DNA of 40,573 nt, taken from the NCBI GenBank assembly GCA_017961265.1, contig JAGCXN010000023.1, positions 1-40,573 of the forward strand, read 5' to 3'. The DNA is from Bacteroidales bacterium (lineage in GTDB: Bacteria > Bacteroidota > Bacteroidia > Bacteroidales > WCHB1-69). The notes beneath the pieces were generated by a model. It was not told the origin of the DNA and searched no databases. It was given only the letters and a program-made list of their open reading frames with translations. The translations under genes and the position numbers were made by a program. Of the stretch, positions 33,415-40,334 are shown one piece after another (within the stretch, counting starts at the first letter, position 1; every line of letters begins with the position of its first letter).

Positions 33415-34110
33415 ATGAAGAAAATCACATTGTACATATTGTTCACTGTTTTTGCCGTAATGACGGCGATGGCGCAGCAAGACTGTCCGCAGGTTGATTG
33501 TCCCGGCATCTGCGGCCGTTTCGTCGATGCCGACGGTGACGGTTTCTGCGACCACGGGAAACTGTCGGCCAAAGAGAAGGCCACGGCACCCGCCGAGCAA
33601 ACTGCACCCACGGCCCAAACACCGCAGCCGAAAAAGCCCGTCAATGCAGTGAATGACGAACCAACCACCAACCAACCGACGGAAGCGGAGACCACTTCCA
33701 CTCCAGAACCGACGCAAGAAGCAGCTGTTGCTGAAGATGTTACAGATATCACTATCGAAACCGATGAGATGCCTTCAGAACCAACCAAGCCGTTCCGTTA
33801 CCCGCTGTTCACCATTTTGGGCATCACCCTTGGACTGTATCTTTTCACCTCCATCTTGGTGAAAACAGGAAAGATATCCAAACCGACCCACCGGAAAATC
33901 TGGAACGTGACCTTGGGCATCACCTGCCTCGGCTCTTGCCTTATCGGACTACTGCTGGCGTTTCTCATCAACTACGGATATCGCCCGACCTGCTACGTCA
34001 CCCTGCTGCACTGGCACGTCTATCTCGGCATTGCCATGACCCTCATCGCCATCTTCCACATCTTCTGGCATGTGGAATATTTCAAGGCGATTTTTAAACG
34101 GAAAAAGTAG
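33415..34110 (+). CDS. Membrane protein with Cys-rich EF-hand-like periplasmic motif and His-rich helices
   Basis: I chose the ATG at 33415; a TTG at 33394 would lengthen it without improving the signal peptide. The 231-residue protein has a signal peptide (cut near 21), then CPQVDCPGICGRFVDADGDGFCDH (residues 24-47), with Cys24/29/33/45 and a calcium-loop-like DADGDG. A Pro/Thr/Glu-rich linker (50-125) follows, then three membrane helices with His159, His199, His201, His215 and His219. The paired histidines in HWHVYLG...FHIFWHVEYF are what haem-binding membrane cytochromes show, and the Cys/EF motif is one I associate with redox membrane proteins. Haem binding is inference. Nearest family: DUF4405-like. 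Confidence 0.55.
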   Translation: MKKITLYILFTVFAVMTAMAQQDCPQVDCPGICGRFVDADGDGFCDHGKLSAKEKATAPAEQTAPTAQTPQPKKPVNAVNDEPTTNQPTEAETTSTPEPTQEAAVAEDVTDITIETDEMPSEPTKPFRYPLFTILGITLGLYLFTSILVKTGKISKPTHRKIWNVTLGITCLGSCLIGLLLAFLINYGYRPTCYVTLLHWHVYLGIAMTLIAIFHIFWHVEYFKAIFKRKK

Positions 34111-34116
34111 AGGGGG

Positions 34117-34144
34117 ATTCCGCCATCCTAACGGCTGGCGGAAT
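34117..34144 (+). other. 9-bp hairpin before the LptF/LptG gene
   Basis: ATTCCGCCA/TGGCGGAAT with a 10-base loop lies just after the stop at 34110. No T-run follows. It could be a processing or weak termination signal. Confidence 0.45.
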
Positions 34145-34183
34145 GGTGAGGAAAGATTTCGAAAGCTATGGTAATAATTTTTT

Positions 34184-35311
34184 ATGGATTTTAAAGCGAA
34201 AATCGATTTCAGGAAAGAGCATTGGCGGTGGAGCATCATGGACAGTTACATCTTGGTGAAGTTCCTCGGTTCGGTGTTCTATTCCATCGCCCTGCTGATG
34301 ACCATCATCATCGTGTTCGACATTTCGGAGAAAATCCACAAGTTCTTGGACAACGAGGTTCCCGTCAACGCCATCATTTTCCGCTACTATTTCAATTTCA
34401 TCCCCTATTTCGTCAACCTGTTCTTCCCGCTGTTCACCTTCATTTCCGTTATCTGGTTCACTTCCAAACTGTCGGGCAACAACGAGGTGATCTCCTTCTT
34501 CAACGGCGGGGTGAGCTTCTACCGTTTTATGGTTCCCTATATCGTCGGAGCCATCATTTTGAGTATCATATCGTTATTGATGTCCAACTTCCTCATTCCC
34601 CATACCAATGCGCGGATGCACGCCTTCAATGAGGAGTATTTATACAAGAAAAGGGTAATCACGAACACGAACATCCATTTCAAAAGTTCGGAGAACACCT
34701 ACGTCTATGCGGAACGGTGGCGCAAGCAGACCCTTGAAGGTGAGCGGTTTACGGTGGAGGTGATGGATGCCAACAAGGACAAAATCGAAACCAAAATCAG
34801 TGCGGCACAGGTGCAGTACAACGACAGCACGAAACAATGGCACCTTTACGACTATAATATCCACACGTTCGATGAGACGGGGCAACATATCCGCGCCGGC
34901 ATCGAAATGGACACCACCTTTGAGTTTCTGCCGGAAGATTTCAACAATGACGTAACCATCACGGAAACAATGTCATACGGCGAACTCACCAAATTCATAG
35001 AAAAGGAAAGGAAAAAAGGGTCCAGTTTGGTGAAGCACTACCTGATTGAGAAGAACAAGCGTATTGCCAATCCGCTTTCCATCCTGATAATGACGATGTT
35101 AGGATTGAGTGTGGCAGCGCGGAAGACCCGGCGCGGGGTCGGTGTCCACATCTTCATCGGACTTTTCTTCGTCTTCACCTTCATCTTCTTCCAGCAGGTC
35201 TCCAACGTGTTCGCCATTTCCGAGCAGCTGTCGCCGGCATTGGCCACCTGGCTGCCCAATCTGGTCTATCTCGCCGTGTGCGTCATCCTGTTGCGGTTCA
35301 CCCCGAAATAG
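34184..35311 (+). CDS. LptF/LptG (YjgP/YjgQ) family permease
   Basis: The 375-residue protein has the LptF/G topology: three N-terminal helices (about 22-50, 65-92, 115-140), a periplasmic beta-jellyroll domain (150-290) and three C-terminal helices. Motifs include ILVKFLGSVF, SLLMSNFLIPHTNARMHAFNEEYL and IEKNKRIANPLSILIMTMLGLSV, where the conserved N-P-x-S segment lies. With LptB it extracts lipopolysaccharide from the inner membrane toward the periplasmic bridge. I keep the ATG at 34184 because AT-rich sequence precedes it; the ATG at 34238 (MDSYILVKF) is a plausible alternative. No LptB gene adjoins it; the next ABC ATPase belongs to another family. Confidence 0.9.
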   Translation: MDFKAKIDFRKEHWRWSIMDSYILVKFLGSVFYSIALLMTIIIVFDISEKIHKFLDNEVPVNAIIFRYYFNFIPYFVNLFFPLFTFISVIWFTSKLSGNNEVISFFNGGVSFYRFMVPYIVGAIILSIISLLMSNFLIPHTNARMHAFNEEYLYKKRVITNTNIHFKSSENTYVYAERWRKQTLEGERFTVEVMDANKDKIETKISAAQVQYNDSTKQWHLYDYNIHTFDETGQHIRAGIEMDTTFEFLPEDFNNDVTITETMSYGELTKFIEKERKKGSSLVKHYLIEKNKRIANPLSILIMTMLGLSVAARKTRRGVGVHIFIGLFFVFTFIFFQQVSNVFAISEQLSPALATWLPNLVYLAVCVILLRFTPK

Positions 35312-35359
35312 TTAGGAGTTAGGAGTTAGTAGTTAGAAATTAGAAATTAGAAATTAGAA
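35311..35359 (+). repeat. Seven heptads starting at the LptF/LptG stop codon
   Basis: The units are GTTAGGA, GTTAGGA, GTTAGTA, GTTAGAA, ATTAGAA, ATTAGAA and ATTAGAA. The first begins at the G of the TAG stop. Confidence 0.85.
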
Positions 35360-35375
35360 ATACCTACAGTATAGA

Positions 35376-35418
35376 GCCCTGTAAGGGCGAAAGATAATAG
35401 GCGGGTGCGAAACGCCCG
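35376..35418 (+). repeat. REP-like double-hairpin element, copy 2
   Basis: GCCC/GGGC (35376-35388) and CGGG/CCCG (35402-35418) are joined by AAGATAATAG. This is the same architecture as 16502-16546. Heptad arrays lie on both sides of it. Confidence 0.6.
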
Positions 35419-35423
35419 TGTAA

Positions 35424-35444
35424 GGAATTAGAAATTAGAAATAA
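35424..35444 (+). repeat. Three heptads just before the GldA-like start codon
   Basis: The units are GGAATTA, GAAATTA and GAAATAA, and the ATG follows at 35451. They resemble the ATTAGAA units before the REP-like element, as if that element had split one array. Confidence 0.65.
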
Positions 35445-35450
35445 ACAAAT

Positions 35451-36173
35451 ATGTCAATTATTGTAAAAAACGTTTCGAAGCAGTTTGGTAAGCAGTGGGC
35501 ATTGAAAGATGTCAGTTTTGAAGTCCGCAAGGGTGAGGTGGTCGGTTTTTTGGGGCCCAACGGTGCCGGGAAATCGACGATGATGAAGATTATCACCTGC
35601 TACCAGCCGCCCACCAAGGGCGATGTTTCGGTGTGCGGTCTCGACATCTGGAACGACTCGCTCGAACTGCGCAAAAAAATCGGGTATCTGTCCGAAGCCA
35701 ACCCGCTCTATTATGAAATGTACATCACTGAATTTCTGGAATTTATCGCCGGAATCCACAACGTGAAGGATAAGAAAAAACGTGTGGCGGAAGTGGTGAA
35801 GATGACGGGCTTGGAGCCGGAATTAGGCAAGAAAATCGGGATGCTTTCGAAGGGTTACAAGCAGCGTGTGGGTTTGGCCCAAGCGCTAATCTCCGACCCC
35901 GAAGTGCTGATTTTGGACGAACCCACCACCGGCCTCGACCCGAACCAGCTGGTGGAAATCCGCGACCTCATCAAGGAGTGCGGAAAGACCAAGACCGTGC
36001 TACTATCCACACACATCATGCAGGAGGTAGAGGCGATGTGCAGCCGCGTCATCATCATCAACCGCGGTGAAATTGTGGCCGACGCCACGATGGACCAGCT
36101 CCGCGCCGAAGCCGTCCGCCGCAATGTTCCCAACGGTTCCATCGAAGAACTGTTCCACGTACTTACCAAATAA
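35451..36173 (+). CDS. ABC transporter ATP-binding protein, GldA-like
   Basis: The 240-residue protein is a complete nucleotide-binding domain: Walker A GPNGAGKST (35-43), an LSKGYKQR signature (132-139, not the usual LSGGQ), Walker B VLILDEPTTGLDP (152-163) with catalytic Glu157, and the switch His188 (STHIM). The sequence class and the LSKGYKQR variant match GldA-type ATPases, which in gliding Bacteroidetes belong to an ABC complex needed for motility, but many non-gliding Bacteroidales also carry one. Its permease is not adjacent; the next gene is a PorE-like protein six bases on. The transported substrate is unknown. Confidence 0.85.
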   Translation: MSIIVKNVSKQFGKQWALKDVSFEVRKGEVVGFLGPNGAGKSTMMKIITCYQPPTKGDVSVCGLDIWNDSLELRKKIGYLSEANPLYYEMYITEFLEFIAGIHNVKDKKKRVAEVVKMTGLEPELGKKIGMLSKGYKQRVGLAQALISDPEVLILDEPTTGLDPNQLVEIRDLIKECGKTKTVLLSTHIMQEVEAMCSRVIIINRGEIVADATMDQLRAEAVRRNVPNGSIEELFHVLTK

Positions 36174-36179
36174 TTGTCA

Positions 36180-38210
36180 ATGAACCTATTAAGAAAATTT
36201 TTCGCAATTCTGCTTCTGTCGGTGAGTTTTGCCGCCTTCGCCCAAGACGACGGCGACCCATGCGTGCAGTCGTTTGGCAAGCAGATAGACAAGACTTTCG
36301 CCAAGGCCCGCGATTTCCAGAAATCGGGCAAGAAGGCCGAAGCCAACGCGCTCTATAACGAAATTCTGGACGAATATCCCGAACATTTGGAGGCCAATTA
36401 CTACCTTGCCCTCAGTTACTACCTGCCCATCAAGCTCAATGATTTCGTCATCGAGCGGAAACAGGACGCCCGCAAGGTGATCGAGGCCGCTGACCGTATG
36501 TACGCCGTATGCCCGCACTACAAGATTATCGTCCACCTCTACGCCGCACACATCGCCTACCTATTGGAGGATTTCGCCGAAGCCACCAAGCACGCCCAAG
36601 TCCTCATCGACAATCCCGACCTCGTCAAGAATGAAGATGACCTCGATTTTGCCGAGAACATCCTGAAATACTCGAAGGTTTTTGCCGACATCCTCAACAA
36701 CCCCGTCCCGTTCGACCCGCACCCCGTGAGTGGCATCTCCACCGACAAGGACGAATATCTTGCCACCCTTTCGCCCGATGCCGAATATTTCTACTTTACC
36801 CGCCGCCAGCCCGAACACAAAAGCGACTATTTCGGTTCGGAAATTATTGATAAAGAATATTTTTCCTATAGCAAAAAAATAAGCGCTGACCGCTACGAAC
36901 AGGGTAAGCCGCTCCCCTACCCCTTCAACCAGTCGAACGGTGAAGGCAGTCCGACCATCAACCTCGCCAACGACCTGCTGATTTTTGCGATGGTACATGA
37001 AGTTCGTGTGAAGCAGGATCGCGGCGCGGAACAGATTTATCCGAACTACGACCTCTACTATTCGCGTTGGGACGGCTACGAATGGTCGGAGCCGCAGTCG
37101 CTGGGTGACAAGGTGAACCGTCCCGACTCGTGGGAGTCGCAGCCGTCGCTCAGTTCCGACGGCAAGGTGCTCTTCTTCGCCTCCGACCGCAACGGCGGGT
37201 ACGGCGGCTCCGACATCTGGATGTCGCGGCAGGACGCCAACGGCAACTGGGAGACGCCCGTCAACCTCGGCCCCACCATCAACACCAAGGGCAACGAACG
37301 TTCGCCGTTCCTACACACCGACAGCAAGACACTCTATTTCGCCTCCGCCGGTCACGCCGGATTGGGCGGCATGGATATCTTCTACTCCAAGATGGGGCTC
37401 GACGGAAAGTGGGGCAAGCCCGTCAACATCGGCTACCCCATCAACTCTGAGAACGACGAGGTTGATTTCTTCGTCAGTCTCGACGGCGTCACCGCCTACT
37501 TCTCCTCCAACAACCTCGAGAGCAAGGACTGGAACATATACAGTTTCGAGCTTTACGAGGCCGCCCGCCCCAAAAGCATGGCCATCGTGAAGGGCACGGT
37601 GACGACCGATGACAAGGAGCAGGTGGAGTCGGTGGTGGAACTTCTGGACGAAGATGCCAACGTGATTGCCGTCACAAAAATTAACGAAAACACTGGAAAT
37701 TTTGCCCTTGCCACAGAGATGGACAAGGAAAAAACGCAGCAGTTGGTGCTGAATATCAAGCAGGAAGGTTATACCTACGACACCAAGTTGGTGACCATCG
37801 CGCCCGAAACGGAGCAGAAAGAGAATGTCATCCAATCGGATGCCGAGGTCAAGAAGATAGAGGTCGGCAAGATCTGCGACCTCCACGACATCTACTTCGA
37901 GACCAATTCCTACTCGCTGACGGCGGAATCAAAGCGCATCATCGACGTGTTCGCCGACTTTTTGCGCAACAATCCGACCGTGAAGGTGGAGTTGCAGGGC
38001 CATACCGACAACATCGGCAACGACGAGGACAACCGCATCCTTTCCGACAACCGTGCGAAGTCGGTTTACAATCATTTGATTTCCAAAGGAATTCCCGCCA
38101 ACCGCCTTCGTTACAAAGGGTACGGCGAAAGCAAGCCGATTGCCACGAACGCCACGGAAGAGGGGCGCGCCAAGAACCGTAGAACCGTTTTCCTGATTTA
38201 TGAACAATAA
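36180..38210 (+). CDS. PorE-like OmpA-family protein (TPR, beta-propeller, regulatory domain, OmpA)
   Basis: I chose the ATG at 36180 rather than the TTG two codons upstream. The 676-residue protein has a signal peptide (cut near 21, no lipobox Cys), a TPR-like helical part (about 35-170), a PD40/WD40-type propeller (185-455, with SPTINLANDLLIF, QPSLSSDGKVLFFASDRNGG and RSPFLHTDSKTLYFASAG), a carboxypeptidase-regulatory-like sandwich (467-545), and an OmpA C-domain (565-676) with GHTDNIG and GRAKNRRTVF for peptidoglycan binding. That order is the PorE order. PorE of Porphyromonas is a lipoprotein of the T9SS apparatus; this one lacks the lipid site and could be a paralogue. It overlaps the next gene by 11 bases. 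Confidence 0.85.
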   Translation: MNLLRKFFAILLLSVSFAAFAQDDGDPCVQSFGKQIDKTFAKARDFQKSGKKAEANALYNEILDEYPEHLEANYYLALSYYLPIKLNDFVIERKQDARKVIEAADRMYAVCPHYKIIVHLYAAHIAYLLEDFAEATKHAQVLIDNPDLVKNEDDLDFAENILKYSKVFADILNNPVPFDPHPVSGISTDKDEYLATLSPDAEYFYFTRRQPEHKSDYFGSEIIDKEYFSYSKKISADRYEQGKPLPYPFNQSNGEGSPTINLANDLLIFAMVHEVRVKQDRGAEQIYPNYDLYYSRWDGYEWSEPQSLGDKVNRPDSWESQPSLSSDGKVLFFASDRNGGYGGSDIWMSRQDANGNWETPVNLGPTINTKGNERSPFLHTDSKTLYFASAGHAGLGGMDIFYSKMGLDGKWGKPVNIGYPINSENDEVDFFVSLDGVTAYFSSNNLESKDWNIYSFELYEAARPKSMAIVKGTVTTDDKEQVESVVELLDEDANVIAVTKINENTGNFALATEMDKEKTQQLVLNIKQEGYTYDTKLVTIAPETEQKENVIQSDAEVKKIEVGKICDLHDIYFETNSYSLTAESKRIIDVFADFLRNNPTVKVELQGHTDNIGNDEDNRILSDNRAKSVYNHLISKGIPANRLRYKGYGESKPIATNATEEGRAKNRRTVFLIYEQ

Positions 38211-39129
38211 CGACACCCCCTCCCTTTTGCCCAAGGAGCCCTTGTTGGCCTCCAAAAAGCCTTTCGTACAACTGATTTTCCTGCTGCTGTTCGTCATCGG
38301 CGGGATGCTGATTTTCAGCGCAATCGGGCTCGTCTGCGCCACTTTGCTCTGGGGCAGCGACATTACCAGTAATCCGACGGCCGCCTACTACCGCCTGATA
38401 CAGGTTTTCAGTGCGGTGGGCACGTTCTTGGTGCCGGCGCTGCTGTTCTCGTTCAGTGCCACGCGTCGCTGGTTCGGCTATTCCTCCGCCGACAAGGTGC
38501 CATCCAACGGGCGGATGTTCCTATACGTGCTGCTGTTGGCCTTCTTCCTGATTCCGTTGGTTGGCTATGTGGCGTACCTCAACGAGCAGATTCGTCTGCC
38601 GGAGGCACTCGCCCCCATCGAAAAATGGATGCAGGCGCAGGAGGAGAGCACCAACCACGTGATTGAGGTCATCCTGTCGGCCACCGACATCCCGACGTTC
38701 CTCCTCAACCTGCTGATTTGTGCGGCGGTGCCGGCCATCTGTGAGGAGTTCTTCTTCAGGGGGACGTTGCAGACGTTGTTCAGCAAATGGACGGGGCGGC
38801 AGCACTTGTCCATCTGGCTGACCGGCTTTATTTTCAGCGCCATCCATTTGCAGTTCAGCGGGTTCTTTGCCCGGTGGCTGTTGGGAGCGTACTTGGGTTA
38901 TCTGTTCTGGTGGAGCGGGTCGATATGGATTCCCGTGGTCGCGCACTTCTTGCACAATGCGCTGTATGTCACGGCGCAGCTGCTGGTCGTGCGGGGCGTC
39001 ATCGCCGACGAGCAGAGCGTCACCTTTGCGGAACAGTTTCCCGCAGTAGTGGCATCGGCCATCCTCGCCGGGGCGTTCATTGCGCTGGTGAGGTACAGTA
39101 CGAAGGGAACAGCAGAGATTGAACAATGA
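38200..39129 (+). CDS. CPBP family intramembrane metalloprotease
   Basis: The 309-residue protein has about seven membrane helices. The three CPBP/CAAX motifs are present: EEFFFRG (Glu182, Glu183, Arg187), FSAIHLQF (His216) and HFLHNALY (His249, Asn253). The family includes CAAX proteases and bacteriocin-immunity or protein-maturation proteases in the inner membrane; the substrate here is unknown. The start overlaps the PorE-like gene by 11 bases, so the two are probably co-translated. Sequence beyond the last motif (about 265-309) is a final helix and a short tail. Confidence 0.9.
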   Translation: MNNNDTPSLLPKEPLLASKKPFVQLIFLLLFVIGGMLIFSAIGLVCATLLWGSDITSNPTAAYYRLIQVFSAVGTFLVPALLFSFSATRRWFGYSSADKVPSNGRMFLYVLLLAFFLIPLVGYVAYLNEQIRLPEALAPIEKWMQAQEESTNHVIEVILSATDIPTFLLNLLICAAVPAICEEFFFRGTLQTLFSKWTGRQHLSIWLTGFIFSAIHLQFSGFFARWLLGAYLGYLFWWSGSIWIPVVAHFLHNALYVTAQLLVVRGVIADEQSVTFAEQFPAVVASAILAGAFIALVRYSTKGTAEIEQ

Positions 39130-39132
39130 CTC

Positions 39133-39272
39133 TTATTTAATATCTGCCAATAGTACCCAGCGTCCAGCGCTCGTATTGCCTTCGCGAACCCGCAAATCCA
39201 TTTCAGAAATTCGTCCTGCCATACTTTCTTGTACTCAATGTTCTGGCACTCTTTGGGGGTTAGTTGGGTCAT
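39133..39272 (-). pseudogene. Truncated AlbA_2-type (Schlafen/RecG-like regulator) N-terminal remnant
   Basis: From the ATG at 39272 the minus strand reads MTQLTPKECQNIEYKKVW and then QDEFLKWICGFAKA. This closely follows the start of AlbA_2-domain proteins (E-x-Q-x-I-E-Y/F-K-x-x-W, D-E-x-L-K-W-I-C-G-F-A-N). Normal members continue for about 350-500 residues. Here the similarity stops after about 30 residues, a shift of frame would give a few more plausible codons (GNTSAGRW), and that frame ends at a TAA at 39133. A -7 box at 39297 still precedes it. Confidence 0.65.
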
Positions 39273-39296
39273 GATTTTTTAAATGAAATGGGACTG

Positions 39297-39304
39297 CAAA
39301 GATA
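39297..39304 (-). promoter_or_regulatory. -7 box of the AlbA_2 remnant
   Basis: The minus strand reads TATCTTTG, 24 bases before the ATG. The surrounding sequence AAATGAAATGGGACTGCAAAGATAC nearly equals the ORF6N gene leader at 39985-40009 (22 of 25 bases by eye). Confidence 0.6.
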
Positions 39305-39341
39305 CAACAACGAAAAAGCGCGCCGAAGGGATGCTGCGGTA

Positions 39342-39959
39342 TCATTTCTCGCCATTGCCCTCCAAGAGCGCGCGCAAGTGTGCCACCTCATCCTTCAATT
39401 GCTTGATTTGCTCCTCGCTTTCCCGCCGTATCGAATGGCGGAATTTGAACATGGCGAGGTTCAGTTCAAAGGAAGTCTCTGTGCTTTGTTTTGGGAGCAC
39501 ACCGTTGATAATGTCTTCTATCAGCTGCCCACCACGATGAAGGAGTTGCTTTTGCACAATGGACTCCTCCTCTTGTTGGGGAAGTTCCGCTATCACCCGC
39601 GACAATTCCTTCAGTTTGGCGTATGTTTCCACGATGGCGAGGGTGGTTTGCTCAGCCCTCTCTCCTTTCAGAATTGTCGCCAGCATGTAAAGACCTCGTT
39701 CGGTAAATGCCTTGGGATGTTGTGGTGAAAAGCGAAGGTTTTGGAGGTGGTCAAAAATTTTGACCACCTCGATTTTCTCCTGATCGTCAAGCTCAAAGAT
39801 ATAACCTTCAGGAAATTTTCTGGGGTTATTCTTCACGGCCTGGTTGATCTCTTTTGTTTGTACCCCGTACAATTCGGCGACATCGCAGTCCAAAATTACC
39901 TGCTGACCACGCAAGTTGATAATTTTCCCTTCCACATCGGGAATTAAAACGTTTTCCAT
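39342..39959 (-). CDS. ORF6N-domain DNA-binding protein
   Basis: The 205-residue protein begins MENVLIPDVEGKIINLRGQQVILDCDVAELYGVQTKEINQAVKNNP, the ORF6N fold shared with phage KilA-N/Bro-like regulators. The domain runs to about residue 100 (KAFTERGLYMLATIL). The C-terminal half is a charged, partly coiled-coil helix ending LKDEVAHLRALLEG. ORF6N proteins are found in prophages and many Bacteroidales accessory regions and probably bind DNA. It has a well-formed promoter (TTG-N20-TATATTTG). It stands alone among remnants of mobile DNA, so it may be a surviving prophage or defence-island gene. Confidence 0.85.
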   Translation of the reverse strand: MENVLIPDVEGKIINLRGQQVILDCDVAELYGVQTKEINQAVKNNPRKFPEGYIFELDDQEKIEVVKIFDHLQNLRFSPQHPKAFTERGLYMLATILKGERAEQTTLAIVETYAKLKELSRVIAELPQQEEESIVQKQLLHRGGQLIEDIINGVLPKQSTETSFELNLAMFKFRHSIRRESEEQIKQLKDEVAHLRALLEGNGEK

Positions 39960-40000
39960 AATTTCTAAATTTTAAAAGATAAATAAATGAAATTGGACTG

Positions 40001-40031
40001 CAAATATACGCCAATAAAAAGCCATTGTCAA
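40001..40031 (-). promoter_or_regulatory. Full Bacteroidetes promoter for the ORF6N gene
   Basis: On the minus strand TTGACA (40031-40026) and TATATTTG (40008-40001) are separated so that TTG and TA are 20 bases apart, the standard spacing. The start codon is 41 bases downstream of the box. Confidence 0.8.
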
Positions 40032-40334
40032 TAGTCGTTGAAAAATATTTTGTTGATTTTCAATATAATAAAAGTGTCATATTTTAATAGGAAAGTGGTT
40101 CGTTTTTGACGGTAAAACCACAAATCTGTTAAAATGTATAATTTTAAAAATTAACGATTTGGAGAGTAGAAACGGAATTTTTCGGAGGAAATTGGAGCGG
40201 TTCTGCATGTCTTTAACGCCGCAAAGGTACAGATCACTTCTTCATCCACTCTGAGGTGCACGCCTTCCACATTTTTCCTTGCCTTTCATGTCTGTGAGTT
40301 GAGCGGCAAAAATACAAATAAATTGAAAATGGAA
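40032..40334. other. AT-rich intergenic stretch between the ORF6N gene and the tape-measure fragment
   Basis: About 300 bases hold no gene I can support. There are two minus-strand -7-like boxes, TACCTTTG (40229-40222) and TATTTTTG (40314-40307), but only a 15-codon ORF lies below the second. The rest is A/T-rich sequence without clear repeats or hairpins. Confidence 0.5.

Noticed and set aside
35451-36173. LptB assignment for the ABC ATPase after the LptF/LptG gene
   Set aside because: The signature LSKGYKQR and overall sequence fit the GldA/CcmA-type exporters. A REP-like element and heptad arrays separate it from the permease gene.
40254-40301. 15-codon ORF below a -7-like box, minus strand (MKGKEKCGRRAPQSG)
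   Set aside because: It is too short to support and has no recognisable relative. It could be part of a degraded gene start, but nothing in the sequence shows that it is translated.
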